Part shown: positions 42,708-51,539 of the stretch, piece by piece | Layout of the letters: every line of letters begins with the position of its first letter | Position numbering within the stretch: the stretch's first letter is position 1 | From: Chloroflexota bacterium | GTDB taxonomy: Bacteria; Chloroflexota; Dehalococcoidia; Bin125 | Length of the DNA: 64,000 bases | Direction: 5' to 3' | NCBI GenBank assembly: GCA_009838735.1 | Contig: VXQZ01000052.1 | Location: 75,332 to 139,331 of the forward strand | Translations under genes and position numbers: made by a program | The notes under the pieces: generated by a model | Seen by the model: only the letters and a program-made list of their open reading frames with translations | What the model was told of the DNA's origin: nothing | Database searches by the model: none

Positions 42708-43013
42708 ATGGCCAGCCGAGTCCAACCCGACGAGTACCGCGAGATGCTGCGGCACGGGACCATGTCGGTGGGGCTGTACACGCCGCATGAGGTGGACAAG
42801 CAGAGTCCACATAATCAGGACGAGGTCTACATCGTGGCTTCAGGCACGGGCGTGTTTGCGCTGGGAGAGCAGCGCATGGCCTGTGGTGCGGGCGATACCT
42901 TTTTCGTTGGCGCGGGCGCTCGGCACCGGTTCGAGGAATTCAGCGACGACCTGGCAGTCTGGGTGGTGTTCTACGGGCCCGAAGGCGGGGAACAAGGTTC
43001 TGGGGCGGAATGA
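42708..43013 (+). CDS. Cupin domain protein
   Basis: This 101-residue single-domain cupin has the two conserved motifs 'HNQDEVYIVASGTGVFALGE' (metal His/Glu) and 'GDTFFVGAGARHRFEEF' (second His). It probably binds a metal and a small molecule. Enzymatic function is unknown. It starts after GAGGAG. The stop overlaps the start of the next membrane-protein gene by four bases, so the two are co-translated. Confidence 0.88.
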   Translation: MASRVQPDEYREMLRHGTMSVGLYTPHEVDKQSPHNQDEVYIVASGTGVFALGEQRMACGAGDTFFVGAGARHRFEEFSDDLAVWVVFYGPEGGEQGSGAE

Positions 43014-43489
43014 TGGCCGAGGACACATCCGGAGCGCGATTGGCATACGACATCGCGTTCTGGCGTTTGCGTGAGCAGATTGAGTACGGGAGATCGCTCG
43101 ACTCCAAGCTCGGTAGCGCGTTTGCTCTCAGCGCGGCGATGATTGCCCTCCTGGGATCGGCGTTGATCTTTGCTGCGCCGGTGGAACAAGTTGGCGTTGA
43201 AGCGGCGGTGGTTTCAGCGGCGAGTGTGTTCATTGCCAACATCGTCGTTTCGACAGCGGCGCTGCTAATCGGCCATATGAGCGTAGGTCCGGCTTCTGAA
43301 GAAATCGTGAACGAGGTCGCAATCGGTGACGATGAAGTTCCTTGGCAACGGACAGCCGAGTATCTGGCGGTCGCAGAGCAGCGCAACGAGCGGGTACTGC
43401 GGATCAAGTCTTGGTTGGTCGGCGCGGCGTTGCTGCTGACGGCTGCTACGACAATCGCTATTGCAGCGGCCGCGATTCTTGCTGTCTAG
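43010..43489 (+). CDS. Small membrane protein with three predicted helices
   Basis: This 159-residue protein has three hydrophobic segments: 'AFALSAAMIALLGSALIF' (about 44-61), a second at about 69-90, and 'WLVGAALLLTAATTIAIAAA' at the C-terminus. An N-terminal hydrophilic helix ('AFWRLREQIEYGRSLDSKLG') comes first. The layout recalls SLATT or Pycsar-type effector membrane domains, but the similarity is too weak to name. Its start overlaps the cupin stop. An oppositely oriented 57-residue gene overlaps its end. Confidence 0.6.
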   Translation: MMAEDTSGARLAYDIAFWRLREQIEYGRSLDSKLGSAFALSAAMIALLGSALIFAAPVEQVGVEAAVVSAASVFIANIVVSTAALLIGHMSVGPASEEIVNEVAIGDDEVPWQRTAEYLAVAEQRNERVLRIKSWLVGAALLLTAATTIAIAAAAILAV

Positions 43490-43631
43490 CCTTCCGCTCC
43501 CGCCACCAATCGCGCACAATGAAGTACAGAGTCCAAGGCGGCTCGACGCCCATCAACCGGACGGTTTCCCGCTCCGTTTCAGGTGGGTGCGCCTTGGGCT
43601 TCTGGTTGTCCGTGGGTTTGGCGGTTGCCAT
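43458..43631 (-). CDS. 57-residue hypothetical protein
   Basis: This short minus-strand frame begins at ATG 43631, preceded by GGAGG at nine bases. The peptide is highly hydrophilic at the N-terminus ('MATAKPTDNQKPKAHPPETE'). A tryptophan-rich C-half follows, read from 'VRLMGVEPPWTLYFIV' on to 'WWRERKA'. Codon use looks normal for this genome. It overlaps the end of the plus-strand membrane protein gene by 32 bases. No family is recognised. The strong ribosome-binding site makes a real gene more likely than chance. Confidence 0.5.
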   Translation of the reverse strand: MATAKPTDNQKPKAHPPETERETVRLMGVEPPWTLYFIVRDWWRERKARQQESRPLQ

Positions 43632-43681
43632 ATCGGTACCTCCGCCTCACTGTACGTCCATGTTACCCAGACGCGGCCGCC

Positions 43682-44161
43682 TCAGTAGACGCCGCCGAGC
43701 TTTTCGTGATCCCAGCTGTAGACGCGGGTGGGGTTGATGCGCACGACGGCTCGCTTGGAGGCCTGACGGACTCGTTGTTCGTCGTCCATGGGAGTTGAGG
43801 AGCGGCCCTGGGCGTTGGGGTTTCGCTTTTCTCCAGTGGCGTCCTGGACGGCCATGACGAGCTGCGGGTCGTTCTCGATCACGTCGGCTTCGCCTTCGAT
43901 CACGAGGCCCTTGATCTTCGAATACTCGACGCCCGACTCGAGCATCACCGTGATCCGCGGGTCGCGCTTGAGGTTGAGCACCTTTTGCGCCTTGGCGTAG
44001 GTGGTGAAGTGGATCTTGTCGTCGATCACGCCGTACCACATGGCGACCATGTGCGGGAATCCGTTGTTTCCGTTCGAGGCGACCTGCAGTGTCCAGCCGG
44101 TCTCGATGAATTCTTTAGCTTCCTCGTCGGTCATGGCGATCATGTTGCGTCGACTGGGCAT
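43682..44161 (-). CDS. PPOX-class flavin/F420-binding protein
   Basis: This 159-residue split beta-barrel protein of the pyridoxamine 5'-phosphate oxidase-like superfamily has 'FIETGWTLQVASNGNNGFPH' and 'MWYGVIDDKIHFTTY' as the strands facing the cofactor. 'KIKGLVIEGEADVI' continues the barrel. F420-dependent reductase (deazaflavin, DDN-like) or FMN use are both possible. It is the last gene of the minus-strand run containing fumC. Confidence 0.85.
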   Translation of the reverse strand: MPSRRNMIAMTDEEAKEFIETGWTLQVASNGNNGFPHMVAMWYGVIDDKIHFTTYAKAQKVLNLKRDPRITVMLESGVEYSKIKGLVIEGEADVIENDPQLVMAVQDATGEKRNPNAQGRSSTPMDDEQRVRQASKRAVVRINPTRVYSWDHEKLGGVY

Positions 44162-44196
44162 GGGTGCTCCGATTCAGATCTTGCGGTGTTGGCAGT

Positions 44197-45585
44197 CTAG
44201 GGGCGGGTCATCTCTTCAGGCTTGACCCACTCGGCGAACTGTTCTTCGGTGAGGAGGCCGAGTTCGAGGCCGGCGGAGAGGAGGGTGCCGTTGTCGGCGT
44301 GGGCCTTCTTGGCGATTGCGGCAGCGTTGTCGTAACCGATGTGCGGGTTGAGCGCGGTGACCAGCATGAGCGAGGAGCGCATCAACTCGTCGATTCGGCC
44401 GTAGTTGGGCTCGATGCCGACCACGCAATTGTCGGTGAAGGAAACGGCGGCGTCGCCGAGCAGCTTGATGCTCTGCAGGTTGTTGAAGGCCATCACCGGC
44501 TTGAACACGTTGAGTTCGAAGTGCCCGTTGGAGCCGCCGACCGAGACCGCGACGGCGTTGCCCATGACCTGGGCGCAGACCATCGTCAGCGCTTCGGACT
44601 GAGTTGGGTTGACCTTGCCGGGCATGATCGAAGAGCCGGGCTCGTTGGCCGGGAGCACCAACTCGCCGAGACCGGCGCGAGGGCCGGAGCCGAGCATTCG
44701 GACATCGTTGGCGATCTTCATCAGCGAGACGGCGATGGTGTTGAGCACGCCGGCCAGCTCGACCTGGGCGTCGTGTGCGGCGAGCGCCTCGAACTTGTTC
44801 GGCGCGGTGACGAAGGGCAGGCCGGTGAACTCGGCGATCTCCTCGGCGACTTTGACGGCGTAGTCGGGGTGCGAGTTGATGCCGGTGCCGACGGCGGTGC
44901 CGCCCAGGGCCAGCTCGTAGAGGCGTGGCAGCGTCTGCTCGGCGCGCTTGATGCCGTAGGCGACCTGCTGGACGTAGCCGCTGAACTCCTGACCCAGCGT
45001 CAGCGGGACCGCGTCCATAACGTGCGTGCGTCCGATCTTGACGATCTCAGCCCATGCGTCGGCCTTGGCCTGCAGCGCGTCGTGGAGGTAACGCAGGCTG
45101 GGGATCAGGTGTTGGACGGTTTGCTCCGCCGTGGCGATTGCCATGGCGCCGGGGAAGACGTCGTTGGACGACTGCGACATGTTGACGTGGTCGTTGGGGT
45201 GGACCGGCGACTTGGAGCCGATTTCACCGCCGAGCAACTCGATGGCGCGGTTCGAGATCACCTCGTTGGCGTTCATGTTCGATTGAGTGCCGGAACCGGT
45301 CTGCCAGACGACGAGGGGAAAGTGATCGTCGAGATCGCCGTCGATGACCTGTTGTCCGGCGGAGCGGATCGCGTCGGCGAGTTCGGAGTCCAGACGGCCG
45401 AGCTTCTGATTGGCGCTGGCCGAGGCGTGCTTGACGATGCCCATGGCTCGGAGGATCGAACGGGGCATGCGCTCGCCGCCGATCTTGAAATTCTCCAGTG
45501 ATCGCTGGGTCTGCGCGCCCCAATAGCGGTCGGCGGGAACCTCGATGGTTCCCATCGTGTCGGATTCGACTCTGATCTGGTTCAT
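44197..45585 (-). CDS. fumC: Class II fumarate hydratase
   Basis: This 462-residue homotetrameric TCA enzyme interconverts fumarate and malate. The superfamily loop '[16 protein letters not shown]' (about 315-330) is complete. '[14 protein letters not shown]', '[14 protein letters not shown]' and '[14 protein letters not shown]' supply other active-site parts. The opening '[19 protein letters not shown]' is exactly that of FumC. It lies downstream of mdh and acn on the same strand. A tandem 20-base repeat sits in the mdh-fumC gap. Confidence 0.96.
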   Translation of the reverse strand: MNQIRVESDTMGTIEVPADRYWGAQTQRSLENFKIGGERMPRSILRAMGIVKHASASANQKLGRLDSELADAIRSAGQQVIDGDLDDHFPLVVWQTGSGTQSNMNANEVISNRAIELLGGEIGSKSPVHPNDHVNMSQSSNDVFPGAMAIATAEQTVQHLIPSLRYLHDALQAKADAWAEIVKIGRTHVMDAVPLTLGQEFSGYVQQVAYGIKRAEQTLPRLYELALGGTAVGTGINSHPDYAVKVAEEIAEFTGLPFVTAPNKFEALAAHDAQVELAGVLNTIAVSLMKIANDVRMLGSGPRAGLGELVLPANEPGSSIMPGKVNPTQSEALTMVCAQVMGNAVAVSVGGSNGHFELNVFKPVMAFNNLQSIKLLGDAAVSFTDNCVVGIEPNYGRIDELMRSSLMLVTALNPHIGYDNAAAIAKKAHADNGTLLSAGLELGLLTEEQFAEWVKPEEMTRP

Positions 45586-45617
45586 GTTCGGTCCTCAGCG
45601 GGGTCTGGGCGTCCTCG

Positions 45618-45656
45618 TTGTTCGATCTTGGACGATTTTGTTCGATTTTGGACGAT
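45618..45656. repeat. Two 20-base tandem repeats
   Basis: TTGTTCGATCTTGGACGAT at 45618 and TTGTTCGATTTTGGACGAT at 45638 differ by one base and are 20 bases (two helical turns) apart. The TGTTCGA core also occurs in the phased arrays near 21 kb. The site lies upstream of fumC and downstream of mdh. Confidence 0.75.
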
Positions 45657-45699
45657 TCGGGACGGTTGTTGGACGACTTCGGCCGGTGGATGTGCGGGA

Positions 45700-46647
45700 T
45701 TATCCGCCGTTGTGTTGGCTGAGACGGGCCATGTCGTCAACCAGACCCTGGACGGCGTCGGCGGAGTGATTGAGCTGAGACTGCTCCTCGTCAGTGAGGC
45801 TGATTTCGAGGATCTGCTCGATGCCATTGCTGCCGAGGATGACCGGCACGCCGATGAAGAGACCGTCGACACCGTACTCACCGTTGAGCAGCGCGGCGCA
45901 GGGTAGGATGCGGCGCTTGTCGAGCGCGATCGCGTCGACCATCTGGGCGACTGCGGCTGACGGCGCGTAGAAGGCGGAACCGGTCTTGAGCAGGTTGACG
46001 ATCTCCGCGCCGCCGTCGCGGGTTCGCTGAATGATCTGGTTGAGCTGGTCCTGAGGCAGCAGTTTGGTGATCGGGATGCCGGCGGCGGTGGTGTAGGAGG
46101 CGAGCGGGACCATGGTGTCGCCGTGGCCGCCGAGGACGAAGGCGTTGATGTCTTCGACGGAGACGTTGATCGCCTCGGCGAGGAAGGAGCGGTAGCGGGC
46201 GGTGTCGAGAATGCCGGCCATGCCAACGACGCGCGAGCTGTCGATGCCGGCGGCGTCGTAGGCGACGTGGCACATGGCGTCGAGCGGGTTGGAGACGACG
46301 ACGATTGTCGCGTCCGGTGATTCGGCGATTGCGGCGCGGGTGACTGAGTCGACGATTCCCATGTTGATTTGCAGGAGATCGTCGCGGGACATGCCGGGCT
46401 TGCGGGCAACGCCGGACGTGATCACGATGATGTCGGAGCCGGCGGTCGGGCCATAGTCGGTCGCGCCGGTGATGCAGGAATCGACGCCGATGACCGGGGA
46501 GGCTTCGTACATGTCGAGGGCTTTGCCCTGGGGCAGGCCGTCGACGATGTCGACGAGGACGACGTCGGCGTAACCGCGCTCGGCGAGTCGCTGGGCGGTG
46601 GTCGCGCCAACATTTCCGGCTCCGATGACGGTCACCTTCGTTCGCAT
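45700..46647 (-). CDS. mdh: Malate dehydrogenase
   Basis: This 315-residue NAD-dependent dehydrogenase is of the lactate-dehydrogenase-like malate type. The NAD fold '[20 protein letters not shown]' is followed by the acidic D33. Substrate arginines lie in '[10 protein letters not shown]' (R82, R88) and the catalytic H175 in 'VLGGHGDTM'. It oxidises malate to oxaloacetate. A GAAAGG site precedes the ATG. The gene is between aconitase and fumarase, forming a TCA block. Confidence 0.95.
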   Translation of the reverse strand: MRTKVTVIGAGNVGATTAQRLAERGYADVVLVDIVDGLPQGKALDMYEASPVIGVDSCITGATDYGPTAGSDIIVITSGVARKPGMSRDDLLQINMGIVDSVTRAAIAESPDATIVVVSNPLDAMCHVAYDAAGIDSSRVVGMAGILDTARYRSFLAEAINVSVEDINAFVLGGHGDTMVPLASYTTAAGIPITKLLPQDQLNQIIQRTRDGGAEIVNLLKTGSAFYAPSAAVAQMVDAIALDKRRILPCAALLNGEYGVDGLFIGVPVILGSNGIEQILEISLTDEEQSQLNHSADAVQGLVDDMARLSQHNGG

Positions 46648-46774
46648 GAGTACGGGCCTTTCAGGACACGGGCAGCCACACCCGCGGGATAGATGTCGGG
46701 GTCAGTTCAATTGTTATCCGATGGCAGGCTTTGGGTCTGCCACTTGAATGGCGGAGGCGGCGAGACTGGCCACG

Positions 46775-46811
46775 GGGGCCCTCACCCTAGCCCTCTCCCA
46801 GAGGGAGAGGG
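46775..46811. repeat. REP-like palindromic element
   Basis: The hairpin CCCTCTCCC/GGGAGAGGG around AGA (46791-46811) is preceded by GGGCCCTCACCC, as in the other copies. It lies between the aconitase stop and the mdh start and would also be able to act as a transcript stabiliser. Confidence 0.75.
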
Positions 46812-46849
46812 AATTGGCGCAGAGGATTGAGGCGTGAGCTCCCCCAGGA

Positions 46850-49117
46850 CTATTGCGACGCGGCGATCTTGTTCAGGGCACTGCCGGCCTGGAACCAGGT
46901 GATTTGCTCGTCGGTGTAGCTGTGGTTGACTGAGACCTCGTTGCTGGAGCCGTCCTCGTGGTCGATGCGCAGCGTGAGCGGTTGGCCGGGTGCGAAATCG
47001 GCTAAACCGAGGATGCTCAGGCGGTCGAGCTGGCCGACGAGGTCGTAGTGCGCCGGGTCGCTGAAGGTGAGGGCGAGGATGCCCTGCTTCTTCAGGTTGG
47101 TCTCGGCGATGCGGGCGAAGGAGCGGGCGATCACGACGTAGCCGCCGCTCCAGCGAATCTCCATTGAGGCGTGCTCACGGCTGGAACCTTCGCCATAATT
47201 CTCGTCGCCGACGGCGACCCAGCGGATGCCGGCGTCCTTGTAGGCGCGGGCGACATCGCTGATCGGCTGGCCGGACTGACCGCTGATCTGATTGAGGGTG
47301 GTGCCGGTCTCCCCAGTGAAGGCATTGACGCCGCCGCTGAACAGGTTGCCGGAAATGTTCTCGAGATGACCTCGGAATCGGAGCCAGGAGCCGGCCGGCG
47401 AGATGTGGTCGGTCGTCGTTTTGCCCTGTGTCTTGAGCAGCAGCGACATAAAGGTGTAGTCGTTGCCGTCCCAGGTGTTGAACGGGGTCAGCCGCTGCAG
47501 GCGGTCGCTCTCGGGGCTGACGATCACATCGACGTCGCTGCCGTCTTCGGGCGGAGCGATGAAGCCTTCGTCGCCGACGTCGAATCCGTCGGCCGGCAGC
47601 TCGTCGCCGGTGGGAGCGGAGAAGCGGAATTCGCCTGATTGGGTGGCAATAGCGTCGCTGCGCGGATCGAAGCCCATCTCGCCGGCGAAGGCCGTGGCGA
47701 CGACCAGCTCGGGCGACCCGATGAAGGCGAGCGTGTTGCGATTTGCGTCGTTGCGGCCGGGGAAGTTGCGATTGAAGGAGGTGACAATCGTGTTCTGCTC
47801 GTCGCCCTCGATGTCTTCGCGTTTCCACTGACCGATGCAGGGGCCGCAGGCGTTGGCGAGGACAGTCGCACCGGCCGACTCGAAGGCCTCAATCTGACCG
47901 TCGCGCTGGGTCGTGGCGCGAATCTGTTCGGAGCCGGGAGTCACGAGCAGCGGTGAGCGGAGCTCGAGCCCGGCATCGGCCGCCTGGCGGGCGATGTCCG
48001 CGGCGCGACTCATGTCCTCGTAGGAGGAGTTGGTGCAGGAGCCGATCAGCGCGTTGGTCACGTTGAGCGGGTACGCTTCGGACTCCATGAATCCGCGGAT
48101 CTCGGCGACCGTGTTGCGCAGGTCGGGCGTGTGCGGTCCGACCCAGGCCGGCTCAAGCTCGCTCAGGTTGATCTCGATCACGCGGTCGAAGATCTCGTGT
48201 CTGGCGTCTGCGACTCCGTCGTCGGCGCGTAGATGCTCGGCGTTGGCTTCAGCCAGCTCTGCGATTTCGGCGCGATCCGTGCTGCGCAGGTAGTCGGCTG
48301 TTCGCGAGTCGAAGGGAAAGAGCGAGGTCGTCGCGCCGATCTCGGCGCCCATATTGGTCACCGTGCCGCGGCCGGTGGCGCTCATCGAGTCGAGGCCGGG
48401 GCCGAAGTACTCGACGATCGCGCCGGTCCCGCCCTTGACCGTGAGCTCGTCGGCGACGCGCAGGATCACATCCTTGGGCGCGGTCCAGCCGTCGAGTTCG
48501 CCGGTCAGGTAGACGCCGATCAGCCTGGGCATGGTTACACCCCAGCCGAGGCCGGCCATCACGTCGACTGCGTCGGCGCCGCCAACCCCGATCGCGATCA
48601 TGCCCATCCCGCCGGCGTTGGGCGTGTGCGAGTCGGTACCGATCATCATGCCGCCGGGGAACGCGTAGTTCTCGAACACGACCTGGTGGATGATGCCCGA
48701 GCCGGGCTTCCAAAAGCCGGCGCCGTAGCGGGCGGCGGCGCTGCGCAGGAACTCGTAGACTTCTTCGTTTTCGCTGACAGCGACCTGGAGATCGGCATCG
48801 GCGCCGATCCGCGCCTGGATCAGATGGTCGCAGTGGACGGTGGTCGGCACGACGACGCGCTGCAGTCCCGCCAGTTCGAACTGGAGCAGCGCCATCTGGG
48901 CTGTGGCGTCCTGCAAGGCGACACGATCGGGCTGCAGTGCCGCGTGGTCGACGCCGCGTTCGATCGGTTGATTGGCCGGGTCGGTGAAGTGGCCGAACAG
49001 GATTTTTTCGGCCAGGGTCAGCGGCCGGTCGATTCTTCGTCGGGCCACGTCGATGCCGTCACGCAGCTTGGAGTACGCGGCGTCGATGCGCTGGAGGGCG
49101 TCGGGTTCAATAGCCAT
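46850..49117 (-). CDS. acn: Aconitate hydratase, mitochondrial type
   Basis: This 755-residue iron-sulfur enzyme isomerises citrate to isocitrate. The [4Fe-4S] ligands are one Cys in 'IGSCTNSSYED' (about residue 359) and two in 'NACGPCIGQWKRE' (about 422 and 425), the positions of mitochondrial aconitase. 'IGTDSHTPNAGGMGMI' and the C-terminal swivel domain with 'GSSREHASMEIRW' are present. It is shorter than AcnA, consistent with the mitochondrial-type branch. It is part of the minus-strand TCA block. Confidence 0.95.
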   Translation of the reverse strand: MAIEPDALQRIDAAYSKLRDGIDVARRRIDRPLTLAEKILFGHFTDPANQPIERGVDHAALQPDRVALQDATAQMALLQFELAGLQRVVVPTTVHCDHLIQARIGADADLQVAVSENEEVYEFLRSAAARYGAGFWKPGSGIIHQVVFENYAFPGGMMIGTDSHTPNAGGMGMIAIGVGGADAVDVMAGLGWGVTMPRLIGVYLTGELDGWTAPKDVILRVADELTVKGGTGAIVEYFGPGLDSMSATGRGTVTNMGAEIGATTSLFPFDSRTADYLRSTDRAEIAELAEANAEHLRADDGVADARHEIFDRVIEINLSELEPAWVGPHTPDLRNTVAEIRGFMESEAYPLNVTNALIGSCTNSSYEDMSRAADIARQAADAGLELRSPLLVTPGSEQIRATTQRDGQIEAFESAGATVLANACGPCIGQWKREDIEGDEQNTIVTSFNRNFPGRNDANRNTLAFIGSPELVVATAFAGEMGFDPRSDAIATQSGEFRFSAPTGDELPADGFDVGDEGFIAPPEDGSDVDVIVSPESDRLQRLTPFNTWDGNDYTFMSLLLKTQGKTTTDHISPAGSWLRFRGHLENISGNLFSGGVNAFTGETGTTLNQISGQSGQPISDVARAYKDAGIRWVAVGDENYGEGSSREHASMEIRWSGGYVVIARSFARIAETNLKKQGILALTFSDPAHYDLVGQLDRLSILGLADFAPGQPLTLRIDHEDGSSNEVSVNHSYTDEQITWFQAGSALNKIAASQ

Positions 49118-49171
49118 GGCGGGATCCAGTTCGGTGCTGACGATCAGACAGCGAGTCCGGCGAAGCGTTGC

Positions 49172-50758
49172 TCAGAGGGGAATGTTCCCATGCTTCTTGG
49201 GCGGCGAGGTGTCGACTTTGTCTGCGAGCATATCGAGCGCGCGGAAGATCGCGGTGCGCGTGTCGCGGGGATGGATCACATCGTCGATGAATCCGAGTTC
49301 GGCCGCCTGGTACGGGCGATAGAACTCTGCCTCGTACTCGGAGATGGCCAGCGCCCGTTCGGCGTCCGGGTCGTCTGCGGCGGCGATTCGGCGGCGGTGG
49401 ATGATGTTGACCGCGCCGTCGGAGCCGGTCACGGCGATCTGCGCGGTAGGCCAGGCGAGGTTGATGTCGGATCGCAGGTGTTTGCTGCTCATCACGACGT
49501 ATGCGCCGCCGATTGACTTACGCAGGGTGACGGCGACCTTGGGCACGGTCGCTTCGGCATAGGCGTAGAGCAGCTTGGCGCCATGCGCGATGATCCCGCC
49601 GTACTCCTGTTGGGTGCCGGGCAGGAAGCCGGGGACGTCGACCAGTGTGACGATGGGGATGTTGAAGCAGTCGCAGAAGCGGACGAACCGCGCGGCCTTG
49701 CGTGAGGCGTCAATGTCGAGCACGCCGGCGAGCGTGTCGGGATCGTTGGCGACGATGCCGACGCCGTAGCCACCCATATGGCCGAAGCCGATCGCCACGT
49801 TGCGAGCCCACTGGGCCTGGATTTCCATGAACTCGCCGTTGTCGACGATCTCGCGGATCACGCGTCGGATGTCGTAGGGCCGCGTCGAGTCGGCCGGGAC
49901 GATGTCGACGAGATTGTCGAGCTTGCGCTCTGGCGAGTCGCCGGTGTCGGTCCAGCGGGGATCTTCCATGTTGTTCTGCGGCAGGAAGGTCAGCAGCTGG
50001 CGAACGCTGTTGAGCGTGGCCTCCTCGCCTGGAATGCAGAAGTGGGCGACGCCGGTCCTGGTGGCGTGGGTCATCGCGCCGCCGAGCTCTTCGTGGGTTA
50101 CTTCTTCACCCGAGACGGCGCGGATCACGTCGGGACCGGTGATGTACATCTGTCCGGTTCCCTGGACCATGAAGATGAAATCCATGATTGCCGGTGAGTA
50201 GACGCCGCCACCGGCGGCGGGGCCGGCGCAGACGGCAATCTGGGGGACGAGCCCGGACGAGAGCGTGTTGCGCAGGAAAATCTCGCCGTAGCCGCGCAGC
50301 GATGTCACGCCTTCCTGGATGCGGGCGCCGCCACCGTCGTTAATCGCGACGATTGGCGCCCCAACCTTCATGGAGAGGTCCTGGATCTTGGCGATCTTCT
50401 CGGCTGCGGCCTCGGAGACGGAGCCGCCGTACAGCGTGAAGTCCTGGGCGTAGGCGAAGACCGTGCGGCCGTCGACCGTGCCGTGTCCAACGACGACGGC
50501 GTCGCCTTCGGGGCGGTTGTTCTCGAGCCCAAACCCTGAGCCCCGGTGTTTCACAAAGGGGTCGATTTCGGTGAACGAGCCTGCGTCAAAGAGGATGTCC
50601 AGCCGCTCACGGGCGCTGAGTTTGCCGCGTCCGTGTTGACGTTCCATCGCGGCGGTTCTGGCCTCGCTGGCGTTGCCGTTGAGACGTCGCTGGGCGACTT
50701 CTTCGAGCAGGAATTCGATGCCGCGCTGCGTGGAATTCTGTGCGGGTTCAGAGACCAT
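49172..50758 (-). CDS. pccB: Acyl-CoA carboxylase carboxyltransferase (beta) subunit
   Basis: This 528-residue carboxyltransferase of the propionyl/acetyl-CoA carboxylase type moves a carboxyl group from carboxybiotin to acyl-CoA. Two crotonase-like halves are visible: 'GRTVFAYAQDFTLYGGSVSE' with 'INDGGGARIQEGVTSL', and 'IVTLVDVPGFLPGTQQEYGG' with 'RKSIGGAYVVMSSKHL'. Whether it prefers propionyl- or acetyl-CoA cannot be read here. The alpha (biotin) subunit is not in the window. AGGTGA precedes the ATG. It lies upstream of acn, with 54 bases between. Confidence 0.92.
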   Translation of the reverse strand: MVSEPAQNSTQRGIEFLLEEVAQRRLNGNASEARTAAMERQHGRGKLSARERLDILFDAGSFTEIDPFVKHRGSGFGLENNRPEGDAVVVGHGTVDGRTVFAYAQDFTLYGGSVSEAAAEKIAKIQDLSMKVGAPIVAINDGGGARIQEGVTSLRGYGEIFLRNTLSSGLVPQIAVCAGPAAGGGVYSPAIMDFIFMVQGTGQMYITGPDVIRAVSGEEVTHEELGGAMTHATRTGVAHFCIPGEEATLNSVRQLLTFLPQNNMEDPRWTDTGDSPERKLDNLVDIVPADSTRPYDIRRVIREIVDNGEFMEIQAQWARNVAIGFGHMGGYGVGIVANDPDTLAGVLDIDASRKAARFVRFCDCFNIPIVTLVDVPGFLPGTQQEYGGIIAHGAKLLYAYAEATVPKVAVTLRKSIGGAYVVMSSKHLRSDINLAWPTAQIAVTGSDGAVNIIHRRRIAAADDPDAERALAISEYEAEFYRPYQAAELGFIDDVIHPRDTRTAIFRALDMLADKVDTSPPKKHGNIPL

Positions 50759-50876
50759 GGTTCACCTGACGCTGGGTGCGCACTGGCAAGAAAAATCGCC
50801 GCTTCGCAGGAATCGAGGCTACTACAGGCCCAACCCGCCCACAATCAAGCGCGAACCGGATTGCCGGCACAGGGCA

Positions 50877-51539
50877 TCAGCCCGGAGGTTCGGTGGGTCC
50901 TTGCTCCTGTGCCGCTTCCTCCTGTGCGGCGGGCGGCGGCGGAATGATCAATGCCTGGCCAATCTGAATGTTGGCCGCCTGCGCCTCTGTCAACCCGTTG
51001 TAGTTCATCAGGTCGACCCAGGTATAGCCAAAGGCGGCAGCGATCTGAGCCAGTGTGTCGCCTTCCTGGACGATGTAGATTTCACCGGGCGGTCGCTGCG
51101 GACCCTCCGGCTCTTCGCTGTCGGCGGTGGCTGGCGAGGCGACGCCGCAGCCGCCTTCGCGGATCGGGATGCGCAATTCCTGACCGACGCTGAGCGTGTC
51201 AACGTCGACGATGTTGTTGAGTCGCTGGATTTCCTCAACGGTGAGACAGAACTGGGTGGCTATCGTGGCGAGGGTGTCTCCGGGTTGCACGACATAAATT
51301 GTTTCGGTGATCGGCGCTTCCTCAAAGACGACGTCGTCGCGAAAGAGATACGGCGCAGGCAGCGGATCAGGCAGCGCCTCGACGGGAATGTCTTCTTCAA
51401 CAGCCGTGTTCTCGGCGGCGGGGACGGTCTCCGGAATCTCGGCTACGGTCTCGGCCCCGCTCGTGCATCCAGCGGTGATTCCGCCGGAGAAGAGCACCGA
51501 CAGCCCGATCAATGCGCCGATGATGGGGTGGAGCTTCAC
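50877..51539 (-). CDS. LysM-domain lipoprotein
   Basis: This 220-residue protein has an N-terminal signal ending at C25 ('GGITAGC'), a lipobox with Thr at -3, weaker than usual. Two LysM domains follow at about 80-125 ('VVQPGDTLATIATQF') and 153-200 ('IVQEGDTLAQIAAAFGYTW'), which bind peptidoglycan. A Pro/Glu-rich linker and tail surround them. The GTG start at 51539 overlaps the M28 peptidase stop as GTGA, so the two are translationally coupled. It could anchor the peptidase or another complex to the wall. Confidence 0.8.
   Translation of the reverse strand: MKLHPIIGALIGLSVLFSGGITAGCTSGAETVAEIPETVPAAENTAVEEDIPVEALPDPLPAPYLFRDDVVFEEAPITETIYVVQPGDTLATIATQFCLTVEEIQRLNNIVDVDTLSVGQELRIPIREGGCGVASPATADSEEPEGPQRPPGEIYIVQEGDTLAQIAAAFGYTWVDLMNYNGLTEAQAANIQIGQALIIPPPPAAQEEAAQEQGPTEPPG

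Noticed and set aside
44164-45501. A long open frame on the plus strand opposite fumC (445 codons)
   Set aside because: It is antisense to a certain fumC, has a composition unlike real proteins (runs of Val/Gly/Asp from the GC-rich complement) and has no ribosome-binding site.
48233-49516. A plus-strand frame of 427 codons opposite acn and pccB
   Set aside because: It spans the ends of two certain minus-strand genes and has typical antisense composition.
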